Shown here piece after piece: positions 22,701 through 32,112 of a stretch of DNA of 64,000 nt. The position numbers and the translations under genes are program-made. A model generated the notes under the pieces. The model ran no database searches, was not told the origin of the DNA, and was given only the letters and a program-made list of their open reading frames with translations. The stretch is from Astragalus membranaceus. Lineage: Eukaryota; Streptophyta; Magnoliopsida; Fabales; Fabaceae. The stretch spans positions 112,597,806 to 112,661,805 of the forward strand of contig CM076849.1 of the NCBI GenBank assembly GCA_039519185.1, read 5' to 3'. Each line of letters opens with the position of its first letter. The first letter of the stretch is position 1.

Positions 22701-25613
22701 AAGTATACAACATGGCTCTCCAACGTCGTGTTGGTAAAGAAGAAAAATGGTAAGTGGCGCATGTGAGTCGATTATACCGACCTGAACAAGGCATGCCCGA
22801 AGGACGCCTTTCCACTGCCAAGCATTGACAAATTGGTCGACGGGGCAGCGGGCTATAAACTTCTGTCTTTTCTAGACGCCTATTCAGGATACAATCAGAT
22901 CACCATGTACCCACCCGATCGTCATAAAACCGCGTTCATGACCGATCGGGGAAACTTCCAGTACAAGGTAATGCCTTTTGGTCTCAAGAACGCCGGAGCG
23001 ACCTATCAGAGAATGATGAGCAAGGTTTTTAGGCGTCAGATCGGTCGCATATCAGAGGTCTACTTGGATGACATGATAATTAAGAGCAAGACCGACCAGG
23101 ACCATATCAACGACCTAAGGGAAATCTTTGAGGAAGCAAGGAAGAATTCTTTAAGGCTGAATCCAGAGAAGTGCACCTTCGGAGTAAGGGCGGGCAAGTT
23201 CCTGGGCTTCCACTTAACAGAGCGAGGGATTGAAGCGAACCCTGATAAGTGTAGGGCGGTCGCCGACATGAGGCCACCCACTACGAAGAAAGAGATCCAG
23301 CAATTGAATGGTATGGTCGCTGCCCTATCGCGATTCATACCTAAATCAGCGTGCAAATCTCTTCCACTGTTCAAGCTTTTGAAGAAGGAAGTCGAATTTG
23401 AATGGACCGATCAATGCCAGCGAGCATTGGACGAGCTGAAGGCGGCACTGACCAACCCGCCCATCATGACCAAGCCGCAACCGGGGGAGACACTTTACTT
23501 GTACTTGGCCATAACGGACGAAGCCATGAGCGCCGTTCTGGTCAGGGAATGCGACCTAAAGCAAAACCCGGTCTATTTCATCAGCAAGGTATTTCAAGGC
23601 CCAGAAATCAGGTACCAGAAGATTGAGAAACTAGCCTTGGCATTACTTGTGGCCGCTCGTAGATTACGTCCTTACTTCGTCGCTCATCAGGTCGTGGTAA
23701 GGACCGACCAGCCTATTAGGCAAATCCTTCACCGACCTGACCTTGCAGGGCGTATGATCAAGTGGGCTGTGGAACTCAGTGAGTTTGGAATCAAGTTTGA
23801 GGCCAGATCGGCCGCTAAGGCACAAGTGTTGGCCGACTTCATCGCTGAGATGACTCCAATACCAGATGATCAGGCCGTCACTACCTGGACTTTGCACGTA
23901 GACGGATCCTCCAACAGCAAAGGAAGTGGGGCCGGCTTGATACTTGAGAACTCAGAAGGACTTACTGTTGAAGTGTCTTTAACTTTTGCATTTCACACTT
24001 CAAACAATCAGGCCGAGTATGAAGCGTGCATTGCCGGGCTGCAGTTAGCCAAAGAGTTTAATGTCGACCGTGTCGAACTTCACTCCGACTCTCTACTGGT
24101 AGTATCCCAAATTCAGGACCTATACGACGCAAAGGACGACGTCCTGAAGAATTATTTGGCCAAGGTAAGGGACCTGCTCAGGCAATTCAACCGAGCAGAT
24201 GTTAAGCACGTCCCCAGGACAGAGAACGTGAGGGCTGACATCCTATCAAAGTTAGCCAGTACAAAGGCTCCTGGGAATCATAGAAGTCTAATTCAGGAGA
24301 CATTAACTCGACCGAGCGTGTCTACTAAGCCCGCTCAACCATTAGCCATTCTAGCGGTCGACCTAGACAGAGACTGGATTACTCCCATCTTGCAGTATAT
24401 TCTTAATGGGGTAGAACCTTGCGACCCGAAGGCAGCAAAGCTCCTGAGGTTGCGGGCGACCAAATATTCAGTGATTGAAGGAAGACTGTACAGAAGGGGC
24501 TTTTCATCCCCATTGCTGAGATGTCTTACGTCGGTCGAAGCCGACCATATACTCAGGGATATCCATGAAGGCGATTGTGGTAGCCATCAAGGTGGTCGGT
24601 CGGTTGCTAAGAAGGCACTCAGGGCCGGATACTATTGGCCGACCATGGAAGAGGATGCCAAGTTACTTGTGCAGAAATGCAAGAAATGCCAGATCCACGC
24701 AGACGTGCATATAGCGCCCTCAACAGAACTGCACAGCCTAACCCCACCTTGGCCGTTCGCTTGGTGGGGCATGGACTTGCTCGGCCCCTTTCCACCTGCA
24801 CCAGGTCAGCTGAAATTCCTGATCGTTGCGGTCGACTACTTCACCAAGTGGATAGAAGCAGAGCCACTTGCCACCATTACCTCAGCGAAGGTATCTAAGT
24901 TCTTTGGGAAGAATGTGCTCGCCCGCTTCGGAGTGCCTCAGCAACTGGTGACGGACAATGGAACTCAGTTCGCTGACAGAAAATTCAGAGAAATGCTGGC
25001 CGGCCTTGGCGTGAAACAGCGTTTCACCTCGGTCGAGCACCCGCAAACCAATGGCCAGGCAGAAGCGGCCAACAGGGTAATACTACGCGGGCTGAAAAGA
25101 AGATTAGATGAAGCCAAAGGCAATTGGGCAGAAGAGCTACAGTCGGTCCTTTGGGCCTACAGAACGACCCCCCATTCATCGACCGGGGAGTCACCATTTA
25201 GACTGGTCTATGGTACTGATGCGGTCATCCCGATTGAGATGGGAGAGCTAAGTTGGAGGACGACCAACCCACCAACGCCGGCCGCAAATGAGCAAGCAAC
25301 AAGAGAAGAACTCGACCTGGTTGATGAGCTGCGAACTAAGGCGTCACTTAGGGAGCAACTCATCAAACAGAAGGTCGCTGCAAGATACAACGCCCGCGTC
25401 CAGAAGAGGGAATTCTCCATTGGGCAGCTAGTCCTCAGGAGGGCCGACGTAGGGAATAAGAACGCTCGCCAGGGAAAGCTCGCCGCCAATTGGGAAGGAC
25501 CATACCGTGTCATCAGCAAGACTGGAAAGGGAGCTTACGAGCTAGAAACCATGGAAGGGGCGACCATCCCCAGAACATGGAACGCTGACAAATTGAGAAA
25601 ATATTATGTCTAA
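19734..25613 (+). CDS. Gag-pol polyprotein of element B (one in-frame TGA)
   Basis: The frame is open upstream into the LTR, but the first ATG after the primer site is at 19734 (MPPRQIRTSS), giving 1959 codons. Domains by residue: a basic RS-rich region to ~280; a gag core ~290-465 (RALEWWESL, NESLREFIDRF); a CHHC-type finger 541-555; protease with VDQGSS, Asp 704; RT with Asp 1048 (FLDAYSGY) and YLDD 1110-1113; a connection domain; Tat-type RNase H (HVDGSSNSKGSGAG) near 1389; an integrase HHCC region; and catalytic Asp 1681, Asp 1741 and Glu 1777 (D,D-35-E). A single TGA at 22764-22766 (codon 1011) in the RT fingers interrupts it; element A has a TGC cysteine codon there. Everything else is open, so this copy is one substitution from a full frame. 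Confidence 0.95.
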
Positions 25614-25619
25614 GTTGTA

Positions 25620-25773
25620 AACATCATTTGATCAATAAAGAACAGGCGGTCGCTCTTTTTCCCCACTGGGGTTTTTTACTGAGGACCGACCTTAAAATTT
25701 CACTTGTGTTTTATCTTCATGCAAATTGAATGCACGGTCGCTCACCATGCGAGTAGCAATCGAGCGACCAGAA
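25620..25773 (+). other. Spacer between gag-pol and the tandem array
   Basis: Short non-coding stretch with an AATAAA (25634-25639) just after the polyprotein stop, a possible polyadenylation signal. Confidence 0.5.
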
Positions 25774-26078
25774 GAGTGCCATCGAATGGCCCAAATGAAA
25801 GCCGCCGAGCGGTCTAAAAAGAGTGCCATCGAATGGCCCAAGCGAAAGCCGCCGAGCGGCCTAAAAAGAGTGCCATCGAATGGCCCAAGCGAAAGCCGCC
25901 GAGCGGCCTAAAAAGAGTGCCATCGAATGGCCTAAGCGAAAGCCGCCGAGCGGCCTAAAAAGAGTGCCATCGAATGGCCTAAGCGAAAGCCGCCGAGCGG
26001 CCTAAAAAGAGTGCCATCGAATGGCCTAAGCGAAAGCCGCCGAGCGGCCTAAAAAGAGTGCCTTCGAATGGCCCATAC
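25774..26078 (+). repeat. 47-bp tandem repeat array of element B
   Basis: GAGTGCCATCGAATGGCC starts at 25774, 25821, 25868, 25915, 25962, 26009 and 26056 (variant CCTTCGAATGG): six full 47-bp units and a partial seventh. Units differ by only a few bases. Such arrays in the 3' untranslated region are known in Tat/Ogre elements and can seed satellite DNA. Confidence 0.95.
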
Positions 26079-26273
26079 GACATTCTTCGGTCGCGACCGA
26101 CCATATCAATAAAGAATCAAATCCAAGTATAAAGCGATTAAACGGGCTGGAATTCAGATAGAAATTGTCAGAAATTGTCATTGATTACAAATAAGGACGC
26201 CTCGGTCGAAACCCGGGCGCCCCATTTAAACACCGCTCGCAGGCGGGCAAAGATTACACCAAGAAATTACAAT

Positions 26274-28426
26274 TTAAGAGTCGCTGGGGGCTTGAAAGAT
26301 GACCATCTCTTCTTGAATAACCTTCCCCTTTGACATCTTCACAGGGCGAATGATCTTCTGCTCGGACGCACGATGCATGCTTTGAACGATCTCGCGATCG
26401 ACCTGCAAATCAGGATAGAGAATCTTAATCTGGCCGACCGCATTTTCGAACTGACCCTCTGCAGCTCCCTTCGCCTTGTCAAGAACGGCTTTGTAGCGAC
26501 CTCTTAAACTGTTCTTTTCCGCCTCCACCGCCTCCATCTCAGTTTTCAGCCCAGCGACCTGGCTGGACAGCTCTTTATTCTTGGAAGACAGGCGTTCGAC
26601 CTCTTTCTCAGCTTTTTCTTTGTCAGCGACCGCCTGGTTCAAAGAAGACTCGGCCAGTGTTTGAGCAGAGACAGCAGCCACAAGCTGGCGTTCTGCTTCC
26701 ACAAGCTTCCTCTCATTGTCAGCGGCCGCCTCGATTGTTGGTTCGAGCTCTTTCATTTTCTTGAGCAGGCCGTCTCGCTCACCCCTCATTTCTGCGAGCA
26801 ATGATAAGGCAGAATTCAGTTTAAAAGTTTTATCTACTAGGTCGTCTTCAAGCAACGAATATCTATGGACGAGACGCCTACCTTCCAAGCGATCTGCATC
26901 TTCGTCTCGATACTTCTTGAACAGAACGCCAGCGGCCTTCATCGCCTCGGCCATCACCTCGAAAGGTTCCTCCTTGAAGCGGGCACAATCTTCATCACCC
27001 AACCCAAGCAGGTCGATGTTGGGCCCGTGGCTTTTTCCACTCTTGTGCTTCTTCCTCTCGCCCCCATCATCAACCGATCTGGGTCTTTTGGATTTTCCTT
27101 GATGTTTGGGTGGGCTGCTCAGGTCGATTGCTTGGGCTGGTGTGCCCGCCCGAGGAGCCTGACGATCAGGCTGAGATCCGGTCGCAGCAGTTTGAGGTGT
27201 ACCCCCAGATTGAGCCGCCGGTATGACGCGGACGGGCGAAGTATCGCCATCCTCGGCCGCCCATTGCTCCAGCAGGTCGAAGTCACCCATGTTGGCCATC
27301 TTAACTGCAAAGGCAAAAGCAGATGGTTAGAAACATTTAACAAAACAAAGTGACAGAAAATTAAAAGTGTGAACGACCACCGACCAAGAGCGGCCTTGAC
27401 ATTCTTCTTGGTACGAGCATCAACAATGCTTTTAACTTTGATGCGACCCTCAGGGACTAGGGACGCAATCCTTCTCAGTCTACGGATCGTTTCCCTGTCC
27501 AGGTCGTCCAAATCAGCGTCCTTAAAAGCATATTGGCCCGGTTTTTTGGAGAAGTGGTTGAAACTCCACTCTGTAGGAAACAGGGGGGTTCCTTCTTGAT
27601 CGTTGGTCATTTGGGCGATCGCATTTTGAGCCTCGGCCGACTCAGGAACGACCCAAAAGTATTCTTTTTTCCACCCGGTCGTCAATGATTCCAGATATGG
27701 CTTGAACAAATTGCATGTCGACCGGTTCTTTAATGAGACCGCTTCCTTGCGGGCACCCTTGGAGCCTTTTTCGTAAACATAGCTCATCTCAAACAAATGG
27801 AAGAACAGTCGGATGGAGACCGGTCGTCTCAGAACCACTAGGACATCTTCAAACGCCTGCAGGAACGCCCAAGCGTTCGGGTTCAGCTGAGAGGGGGCGA
27901 CCTGAAGATACCTTAGAACCATGCGTTGGAACCTGGAGAATGGTGGAATTATACCCATACGTTCGAAAACGATGCGGTACATGGTGAATTTTAACACATC
28001 AGTACAGGCCGCAATATCTTCGCCCTTGGCCATTCCTTCTACCCTCCAACCTTCATTCAATTCGGTCGCAAGAAACTCCAGGTCTTGGCTTCCCCGTTGA
28101 ATTTTGCTACGCTGGCCCCTCAGGTTGAGAGAAACCCAAGACATCTCTTGTGTAGCAGCGACCTCAGGATCTTCTCCTTGGTTGCCCTGCTGATCTCTGT
28201 CGGCCGTCTCGTCCACGTCGGTCGCAGTACGGTCAGCGCCTTCCTCAGAGGCAACCCGTGCGTTGCTCTCTGCAATATCAGCAACTACCCCCTCGGAGTA
28301 CGGGGCCCCACTTCTGTCCGGCCGCGTTCCGGATCTGCTGTTCTGGGACGACGACCCAGAGGAAGATTCGTCGCTAGAAGAGGACGACCGGGCGTGTGCA
28401 GGACTCTGTTCCACTGGTCGTGTCAT
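26274..28426 (-). CDS. Antisense spliced gene of element B: gypsy-type transposon domain plus coiled coil
   Basis: Two overlapping frames on the - strand (28426-27119 and 27299-26274) join in frame if 27384-27305 is removed as a GT-AG intron, giving 690 residues. Exon 1: a Ser/Asp-rich N-terminus (residues 1-100), then ~125-320 with APSQLNPNAWAFLQAFEDVL, RLFFHLFEM and EYFWVVPESAE, matching the plant 'putative gypsy type transposon' domain seen in element A. Exon 2: a basic patch (KRPRSVDDGGERKKHKSGK), then a long heptad coiled coil (about residues 510-640 of the joined protein) and a conserved DREI tail. The gene is convergent with gag-pol, and its TATA box is at 28767-28780. Known relatives are the extra antisense ORFs of Tat-type elements (for example gene23 of Grande). 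The function is unknown; DNA or particle binding through the coiled coil is only a guess. Confidence 0.85.
27305..27384 (-). other. 80-bp intron in the antisense gene of element B
   Basis: On the - strand: donor CTCTTG|GTCGGTGG at 27384, branch-like TTTCTAACC, pyrimidine-rich tract and acceptor CCTTTGCAG at 27305. Exon 1 ends with one base of a codon and exon 2 supplies two (G+TT), so the downstream ATG at 27299 becomes an internal Met. Unspliced reading runs on only in a different, unrelated frame. Confidence 0.75.
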
Positions 28427-28766
28427 GTTTTGCGCTAGAGAAACGGCCGGGACTCCAAATATGCGGCGGGTTTGTTTAGTCCGCGCCAGAATGAACCTGT
28501 GGAGGGGAATAACGGTCAGGGTCTTACTCGCGCGTGGGAAGGGGCGACGTGGTCGTCCCCAGACCTGACACCCCCTCCATCAGGTGGAACAAATAAACAA
28601 AAAAAAGTAAGAGCGGTCGCAGTTACCTGGAATTATAGCAAGAGGATTACGAGCGAGCTTCAACGGTAGCGTGCGAGCGTTTGCAGAAGCGAGCGAGCTT
28701 GAAGCGAGCGATCAGCGAGAGCAGCGGAGAATTCGGAGAAAAGTGCAAATGATGTGCCCTATGAGT

Positions 28767-28780
28767 CCCTTATATAATGG
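28767..28780 (-). promoter_or_regulatory. TATA box for the antisense gene of element B
   Basis: The - strand reads CCATTATATAAGGG, about 340 bp upstream of the antisense start at 28426. GGGCC motifs (28780-28783 and 28796-28800, as TGGGCC on the + strand) sit just upstream, as in element A. Confidence 0.7.
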
Positions 28781-29114
28781 GCCAACCGTCATCATGGGCC
28801 GGAAGTGAAGAGGCGCGACTCTTCATGTACCATCATAACTTAAACTCCTCGAATCTCTAAACGTCACCTCATTAAAGCAGCTGTCGCCTCAGCACTCATG
28901 ACGATTTATTGTCAGGCATCACCCCCGAGACGGCACCTGGCCCGTATGGCCAGGCCGCGTGGCAGCGACCACACAATTAAATTATCAGCGATCGACCAGG
29001 ATACGTGCGACCACATTTTGATTGGCAGCGACCGCCTTCCCATCGGCCAAACGTCACAACTCGAATGCAGGGGGGCAACGATTCAAGCCTCAGCCCGCTC
29101 TCAAGCGACCTAGG

Positions 29115-29127
29115 CTTGGGGGGCAAC
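29115..29127 (+). other. Polypurine tract of element B
   Basis: CTTGGGGGGCAAC directly before the 3' LTR, the same word as in element A. Confidence 0.88.
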
Positions 29128-29519
29128 TGTTCTGGAGTGGCCCAATAGGCCCAACGAGACAGTCTAGCGCAGCCTACAGCAAGGGGGTGCTGCGCGCAGC
29201 AGCCAGGTGCAACCTGGGCCAGCGGCCCACTCGACCAAGGCCGGCCCAACGCGGCCCATCATCTACCTTGCTCCGCAAGATGCGGCCGATCCCGTAAATT
29301 GCGCAACGGCTAGAACGCCAGTCTTATATATACCACACCAGCATGTGGCTTCAGGTATGTTTTACTCACCTTGTGACCCTGCCCGTTGAAGCACCTCTGA
29401 CTTGAGCGTTGGAGTGCCTTTGCAGGTACCACCCGCGTGCGGCTTACAACTCGGTCCCTCATCACAGCGACCGATCAACGTTTCCAACAACAACCCATCG
29501 TATTGATCAAGTACGATCA
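29128..29519 (+). repeat. 3' LTR of element B
   Basis: 392 bp, apparently identical to 19296-19687. It ends GATCA and is followed by TATGT. Confidence 0.95.
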
Positions 29520-29521
29520 TA

Positions 29522-29839
29522 TGTAATAGCCCAGGTCCACCGCAGCGGCCACCCCGGTCCCACTGTTACCTCACGGTCTTTTCTACCCCCCTTGTAGAAT
29601 TTTTGCCTTCCGTGGGAATCGAACCTTGCACCTGAGGCATAAGTGCAAGTTAAACCCCCTTCCCACTACCAATTGAGCGCGCGCTCAATTGGTAGTGGGA
29701 AGGGGGTTTAACTTGCACTTATGCCTCAGGTGCAAGCTTCGATTCCCACGGAAGGCAAAAATTCTACAAGAGGGGTAGAGAAGATCATGAGGTAACAGTG
29801 GGACCGGGGTGGCCGCTGCGGTGGACCTGGGCTGTTACA
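29522..29839. repeat. Right 318-bp palindromic unit of element E
   Basis: Direct repeat of 18957-19274 with the same internal arm mismatches and only end differences (TGTAATAG against TGTAACAG, TTACA against TACCA). The first three bases are shared with the TATGT target duplication of element B. Confidence 0.85.
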
Positions 29840-29844
29840 GTGCC

Positions 29845-31014
29845 TATGGCCAGAACAGGGACTTGTTGGCCATTTGGAAGAGTGACAGAAGTGTTTTTAA
29901 GTGTAGTGTATGAATCAAAACAGCTAAGTGAGGCACATATGTGGGCAGAGGCACCGGAGTCAATAAGCCACTGGGCTAAATTGAAGAAACTGAACGAAAA
30001 GAAAAGGGAACAGATCATACCTAGGCAAGTATCAGCAGTAGTTGAAGAGGAGGCCTTAGCCAGTTGAGCTTGCATAAACTCAATCAACTGTTGGTATTGA
30101 TGATGATCCACGTGAGGTTCAGGTGTAGAGGTGGCTCCAGCAGTGACCTGCAGCACAGTTTTGGCCGGTTGATTATCAGTTCTCTTCTTGAAGCCCGGGG
30201 GAAAACCGTGCAGCTTGAAGCACTTCTCCTTGAGGTGGCCGAGCACACCACAATGCGAACACTGAGGGCGATCCCGTCGTGTATTCTTGGAGGTGTTGCC
30301 GCTCACAGCGAAGGCGAGTTGAGACGGAGATTCCGTGGTGGTGAGGCCAATCTCACGCTGCTTCTCATCCTGAATGACGAGGGAAAATACACTATTGATG
30401 TCCGGCAGAGGATTCATAGGCAAGATCTGACCACGAATGTGAGAGAATGAGTCATTTAAACCCATGAGGAAGGTCATTACATGTTGGCGCTTTAGGTAAG
30501 CGAGGAGTGCATCGGAACCACCGCAGGTACAGGTGTTTTCAGGGTTATGCTCGGAAAGTGCATCCCAAAGCCCTTTGAACTTGCTGAAATAGGCACTAAC
30601 AGACAACGTACCTTGTGTGCAATTCAAGATCTCCTTGTTCAACTGAAAAATGCGAGGACCGTTGTTCTGAGCAAACCGCGTTTTCAATTCCTTCCAAATT
30701 GCAGCTGCAGAATCGGAGTAGATCACACTGTTATGAAGCTCTTTGGCAATGGAGTTAAGAATCCAAGATGTAGCCATGTGATTGTTGCGAATCCACGAAG
30801 CATAGTCTGGAGAAGCAGGATCGGCTTTGAGGATAGAACCGTCCACGAAACCAAGCTTATTCTTGGCTCCCAAAGCAATCGTCATGGCACGGCTCCAGGG
30901 ACCATAGTTCGTGCCGGAATCAGCGAGGACATTAGAGACAAGGATGGCTCCAGGATTATCTTAAGGATGTAGATAATAGGGACTTGAAACCGAGTGATTC
31001 GCTGGAACCGCCAT
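29845..31014 (-). pseudogene. Gag and protease start of element C
   Basis: The first ATG after the primer site is at 31014 (MAVPANHS). A TAA at 30963-30961 is codon 18, after which the frame stays open to the E insertion. Residues ~40-200 are a copia gag core (MATSWILNSI, SVSAYFSKFKGLWDAL). A CX2CX4HX4C knuckle (CSHCGVLGHLKEKC) follows, then protease with WLIDSGASAHIC. The frame is broken inside the protease (VPVLAIGTVT) and continues at 18956. The product would be the capsid precursor. Because the early stop is so close to the start, initiation at a later Met (30885) could still give most of gag. Confidence 0.9.
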
Positions 31015-31178
31015 GGAAGAAGAACGACGCAAGAATCAAGAAGGAAGACGAAGCGATGAATAAACACTTCGCAACAGATTCTTGGAAACGGAAAAAAAGG
31101 AGATCAACAAATCGAAGCAGCAAACGAGAACGATTTGGATCGAAGAGAGTTCTGGAGATCGCGGAAGCAAAGGAAAGC

Positions 31179-31190
31179 GAATGATACCAT
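31179..31190 (-). promoter_or_regulatory. Primer binding site of element C
   Basis: ATGGTATCATTC follows the 5' LTR on the - strand. TGGTATCA is the core of the initiator tRNA-Met site used by many copia elements, although the following bases (TTCGC) depart from AGAGC. Confidence 0.65.
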
Positions 31191-31308
31191 CTTAGAATGT
31201 GGATTGGGCCTAACTCAACCCCACAAAACCGGCTTGTAAGGTGAGGGATGCCTCCCACTTATAAACTCTTTTATAGGCCATATCACATCCGATGTGGGAC
31301 TCTTAACA
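31190..31308 (-). repeat. 5' LTR of element C
   Basis: 119 bp, apparently identical to 15357-15475. A TATA-like CCTATAAAAGAG occurs on the - strand at about 31267-31278. Confidence 0.92.
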
Positions 31309-31376
31309 CTTTTACAAGAGATCCAATTAAATGTTGTCATCATAACTAACGAAAAGAAAAAATTGCAAATGACTAT

Positions 31377-31570
31377 TTTTTTTTGCTTTTACCCGGGGTA
31401 TCTACCGCCGACCGCAGTGACTAATCCCCTCGCTGAATTTTAGGTGCCTCGAGGGGCAGGACAGCTGGCCCAGAGTTTTAACGCTGCTCCGTACCCAATG
31501 TGGGGATCGAACCCCCGACCCTTGGTTAAAGGATGATCAGCCCCAACCGCTGAACCTCACGCTCTGGGTT
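31377..31570 (-). mobile_element. tRNA-derived SINE with a 17-bp target duplication
   Basis: A 194-bp element with perfect 17-bp direct repeats (AAATTGCAAATGACTAT, 31360-31376 and 31571-31587). On the - strand the head at 31570 has Pol III-like boxes (GTGAGGTTCAGCGGTTGG and GGGTTCGATCCCC). The tail ends in AAAAAAAAA next to the left repeat. It is non-autonomous and mobilised by LINE machinery. Confidence 0.9.
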
Positions 31571-31905
31571 AAATTGCAAATGACTATAAACAAAGAAGAA
31601 TACTCAATTTCGGAATTTCATTTTCTTACACATCCATACACATCTTTATACCATATTCTAGAAGACTGCCCTCATTTACTCTTTCGGTGAGCCAGCTCTT
31701 AGTGGATGCAAATCCACGACCGGATGGGATTCAGATTCTATGCAGTGAGTAACTTTGCGCTGTCATGTATTCAACGAATCTAGATCGTCAAATATTGATC
31801 AGACGGTCTAAAATTTTAACTTTAAAACAAATATGAAACATATAGTTAAAATCTAGACTGTCTAATTAAAATTCGACATCCAATCTAGCTTTTTGATTGG
31901 ATACT

Positions 31906-32101
31906 TTTTTTTTTGTTACATTGTTTTTGATGGCAGTACCCATCAGTTTTGCGGTGACTAATCTACATTGGGGAACCAGACCGACCACGTGTACCCGGCT
32001 TTACCGGTCCATGTGGTTCTACACTTCCAATAGAATTTTTTACCCAAGACTCGAACTCTAGACCCAATTATGGCTCGAACAAACCCTTGTTGGTACTTTT
32101 C
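31906..32101 (-). mobile_element. Second SINE-like insertion
   Basis: A ~196-bp block flanked by GATTGGATACT (31895-31905 and 32102-32112). It has a T-run at the left (a poly(A) tail on the - strand) and a B-box-like AGAGTTCGAGTCTTGGG on the - strand near the right end. Its GCGGTGACTAATC word resembles CAGTGACTAATCC in the neighbouring SINE, so the two are related. Confidence 0.75.
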
Positions 32102-32112
32102 GATTGGATACT

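Larger units (their letters stand above)
19296..29519 (+). mobile_element. Element B: nearly intact Tat-type Ty3/gypsy retrotransposon
   Basis: 10224 bp with two 392-bp LTRs that look identical base for base, and a perfect TATGT target duplication (19291-19295 and 29520-29524). Order: 5' LTR, primer site, gag-pol polyprotein, 47-bp tandem repeat array, antisense gene, polypurine tract, 3' LTR. Identical LTRs mean a very recent insertion. The only obvious lesion is one TGA in the RT. It is visibly more GC-rich than the DNA around it and full of GGTCGC/GCGACC words. Confidence 0.96.
18957..29839. mobile_element. Element E: two-level palindromic element (about 655 bp) split by element B
   Basis: Inserted in element C with TSD GTGCC (18952-18956 and 29840-29844). 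Without element B it consists of a 318-bp copy (18957-19274), an 18-bp perfect palindrome (TAAAAAGGCGCCTTTTTA, 19275-19292) and a second 318-bp copy (29522-29839). Each 318-bp copy is itself an inverted repeat of two ~155-bp arms meeting at GCGCGC. The outer ends are TGTAACAG and CTGTTACA. It has no coding capacity. It could be a foldback or MITE-like element, or a TRIM-like element whose LTRs are palindromic. Confidence 0.8.
15357..31308 (-). mobile_element. Element C: Ty1/copia retrotransposon with 119-bp LTRs, split by elements E and B
   Basis: Both LTRs (15357-15475 and 31190-31308) start TGTTAAGAG on the - strand and end CATTCTAAGA; they look identical. TSD CTTTT flanks the element at 15352-15356 and 31309-31313. 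Removing the insertion 18957-29844 leaves about 5.06 kb with the order gag, protease, integrase, RT, RNase H, which defines Ty1/copia. The short LTRs and gag type suggest the Ale/Retrofit group (inference). The polyprotein carries two premature stops apart from the insertion. Confidence 0.93.

Noticed and set aside
22764..22766. TGA as a programmed readthrough or recoding site in element B
   Set aside because: It sits in the RT fingers, not at a gag/pol border, and element A has a sense codon there. A point mutation is simpler.
30984..31184. 66-residue charged frame at the 5' end of element C
   Set aside because: It is antisense to the leader and gag start of element C and has no homologue-like features.
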